From contig OZ005611.1 in the NCBI GenBank assembly GCA_963930655.1, forward strand, positions 9,307,501 to 9,371,500: a stretch of DNA of 64,000 bases, in the 5' to 3' direction. The notes beneath the pieces were generated by a model. It was not told the origin of the DNA. It did not search any database and saw only the letters and a program-made list of their open reading frames with translations. The stretch comes from Myrica gale (Eukaryota > Streptophyta > Magnoliopsida > Fagales > Myricaceae). Positions 63,287 to 64,000 of this stretch are shown one piece after another; positions within the stretch are counted from its first letter, which is position 1; every line of letters begins with the position of its first letter. The translations under genes were made by a program, and so were the position numbers.

Positions 63287-63814
63287 TGATGATACCAATA
63301 CTGAATTATACCCAGCCCAAACCAATTTGGGCTGGCAAGGGTAATTACATCTCTCCGAAACCCAAAGGCTATACACTCAAGCCTATCATGCTTGTAGGTC
63401 CAGAAATGTAGATCCTCAGATGTGCCCTAAACGGTTGTTCAAACAGCCCCTTACAATTGTCAACTCCACGATTTCTCGATTCCAAAGGTGGGAAAGAACG
63501 ACCCCTACTCAGACGTGTAATAACCGTTGAACAGCATACGACCGTACGAGGAGAAATTTCCGCCAAAAGGTAAGCGAGAGAACGTGTTAGAAAGGCTATA
63601 AAAGCAATAGAGAATGATGGAAGAGGTACGCATACGATAACAATTCTTTGAGCAACAAAAACTCACATAACGCCTCCACGAAGGAGACTGACTTAAGCAT
63701 CAGAAGCTAGTAATCTCGGTGTCCGAGGCTATTCTCATGATTTTGCAGGAAGGATACGCGAAGATCGAAACACCTCTTCTCGGACGTGTTGACCATAAAC
63801 CAACTGAGTTGTCA
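63287..63814 (+). repeat. 3' LTR of the gypsy-type element
   Basis: Copy of 60447-60969 with many point changes; ends GAGTTGTCA before CCTTC. The TATA box is conserved near 63597. Confidence 0.88.
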
Positions 63815-64000
63815 CCTTCCTTACTCTAGCAAGCCGTCTCGTCGTCCTGAACAACTGTTCAACGCAGTGAAATAGTGGGCCGGGAGAAGCTAGCCCAGCA
63901 GTAGGGTAAAGTGGAAGAACACAAACCGATTATCTCTGCATATATTCTAATTCATATTTGAAAATTGGGCAGAGAATGTTTTAATCCCTTTCTCAAAATT

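Larger units (their letters stand above)
60447..63814 (+). mobile_element. Ty3/gypsy-type LTR element (3.4 kb), gag remnants only
   Basis: LTRs at 60447-60969 and 63287-63814, with a 5-bp target duplication CCTTC (60442-60446, 63815-63819). A primer-binding-like segment TTGGCGTCGTCTGTGGGAAC follows the 5' LTR, and a purine tract GAATGGGGGGACTC precedes the 3' LTR. The interior keeps broken gag and about 0.8 kb of degenerate sequence. Protease, reverse transcriptase, RNase H and integrase are absent. LTRs differ by roughly 10% in the part compared, so it is much older than the copia element. Confidence 0.9.

Overview
This is nuclear DNA of a flowering plant, probably a woody eudicot. The genes have many short exons with GT..AG introns in an AT-rich background. 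Recognisable plant-specific families are a subclass III SnRK2 kinase, a GARP/HHO transcription factor, a LARP6 protein and an OTP51-type PPR/LAGLIDADG protein. Plant hAT, CACTA, MULE, Harbinger-like, Ty1/copia and Ty3/gypsy elements fill much of the rest. The species cannot be told from the sequence alone.

Layout. 0-8 kb: an ABA-type SnRK2 kinase on the minus strand (nine exons, 360 aa) that is full length except for an in-frame loss of three codons that should encode Ile-Ala-Pro of the APE motif. 8.3-13.5 kb: a broken OTP51-like gene (chloroplast ycf3 intron splicing family) with an in-frame stop, a frameshift, a hAT insertion with an 8-bp target duplication, a second stop, and a missing 3' end. 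13.5-18.6 kb: a 5-kb inverted-repeat element whose arms (about 1.0 kb each once later insertions are removed) carry hAT-type outer ends, CACTA-type inner ends and a captured C2-domain exon; the spacer carries a captured PIF-type bHLH fragment. 20.0-23.8 kb: a CACTA element with spliceable foreign-looking exons. 25.3-28.0 kb: a hAT element carrying the start of an acetoacetyl-CoA thiolase gene. 28.5-36.3 kb: a degenerate hAT-like element split by a young copia (SIRE-like) element that keeps an intact 616-aa gag but has lost almost all of pol. 36.8-38.4 kb: another hAT relic. 41.0-46.1 kb: a BED-finger hAT relic containing a Pack-MULE with captured RRM-protein and progesterone 5-beta-reductase (PRISE) fragments. 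49.6-51.8 kb: an intact HHO/NIGT1-type GARP factor. 55.8-58.9 kb: an intact LARP6 gene. 59.46 kb: tRNA-Ile(AAU). 60.4-63.8 kb: a gypsy-type, gag-only LTR element.

The three intact protein genes and the tRNA are independent units with no sign of a shared pathway. The main theme is the middle 34 kb, where members of three DNA-transposon superfamilies (hAT, CACTA, MULE) have each picked up pieces of host genes and nested into one another and into a dying OTP51 copy. The inverted-repeat element is the most unusual object: a transcript across it would fold into a roughly 1-kb hairpin containing C2-gene exon sequence with a bHLH fragment in the loop, a plausible natural source of small RNAs against host genes. 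That role is inference; the structure is read directly.
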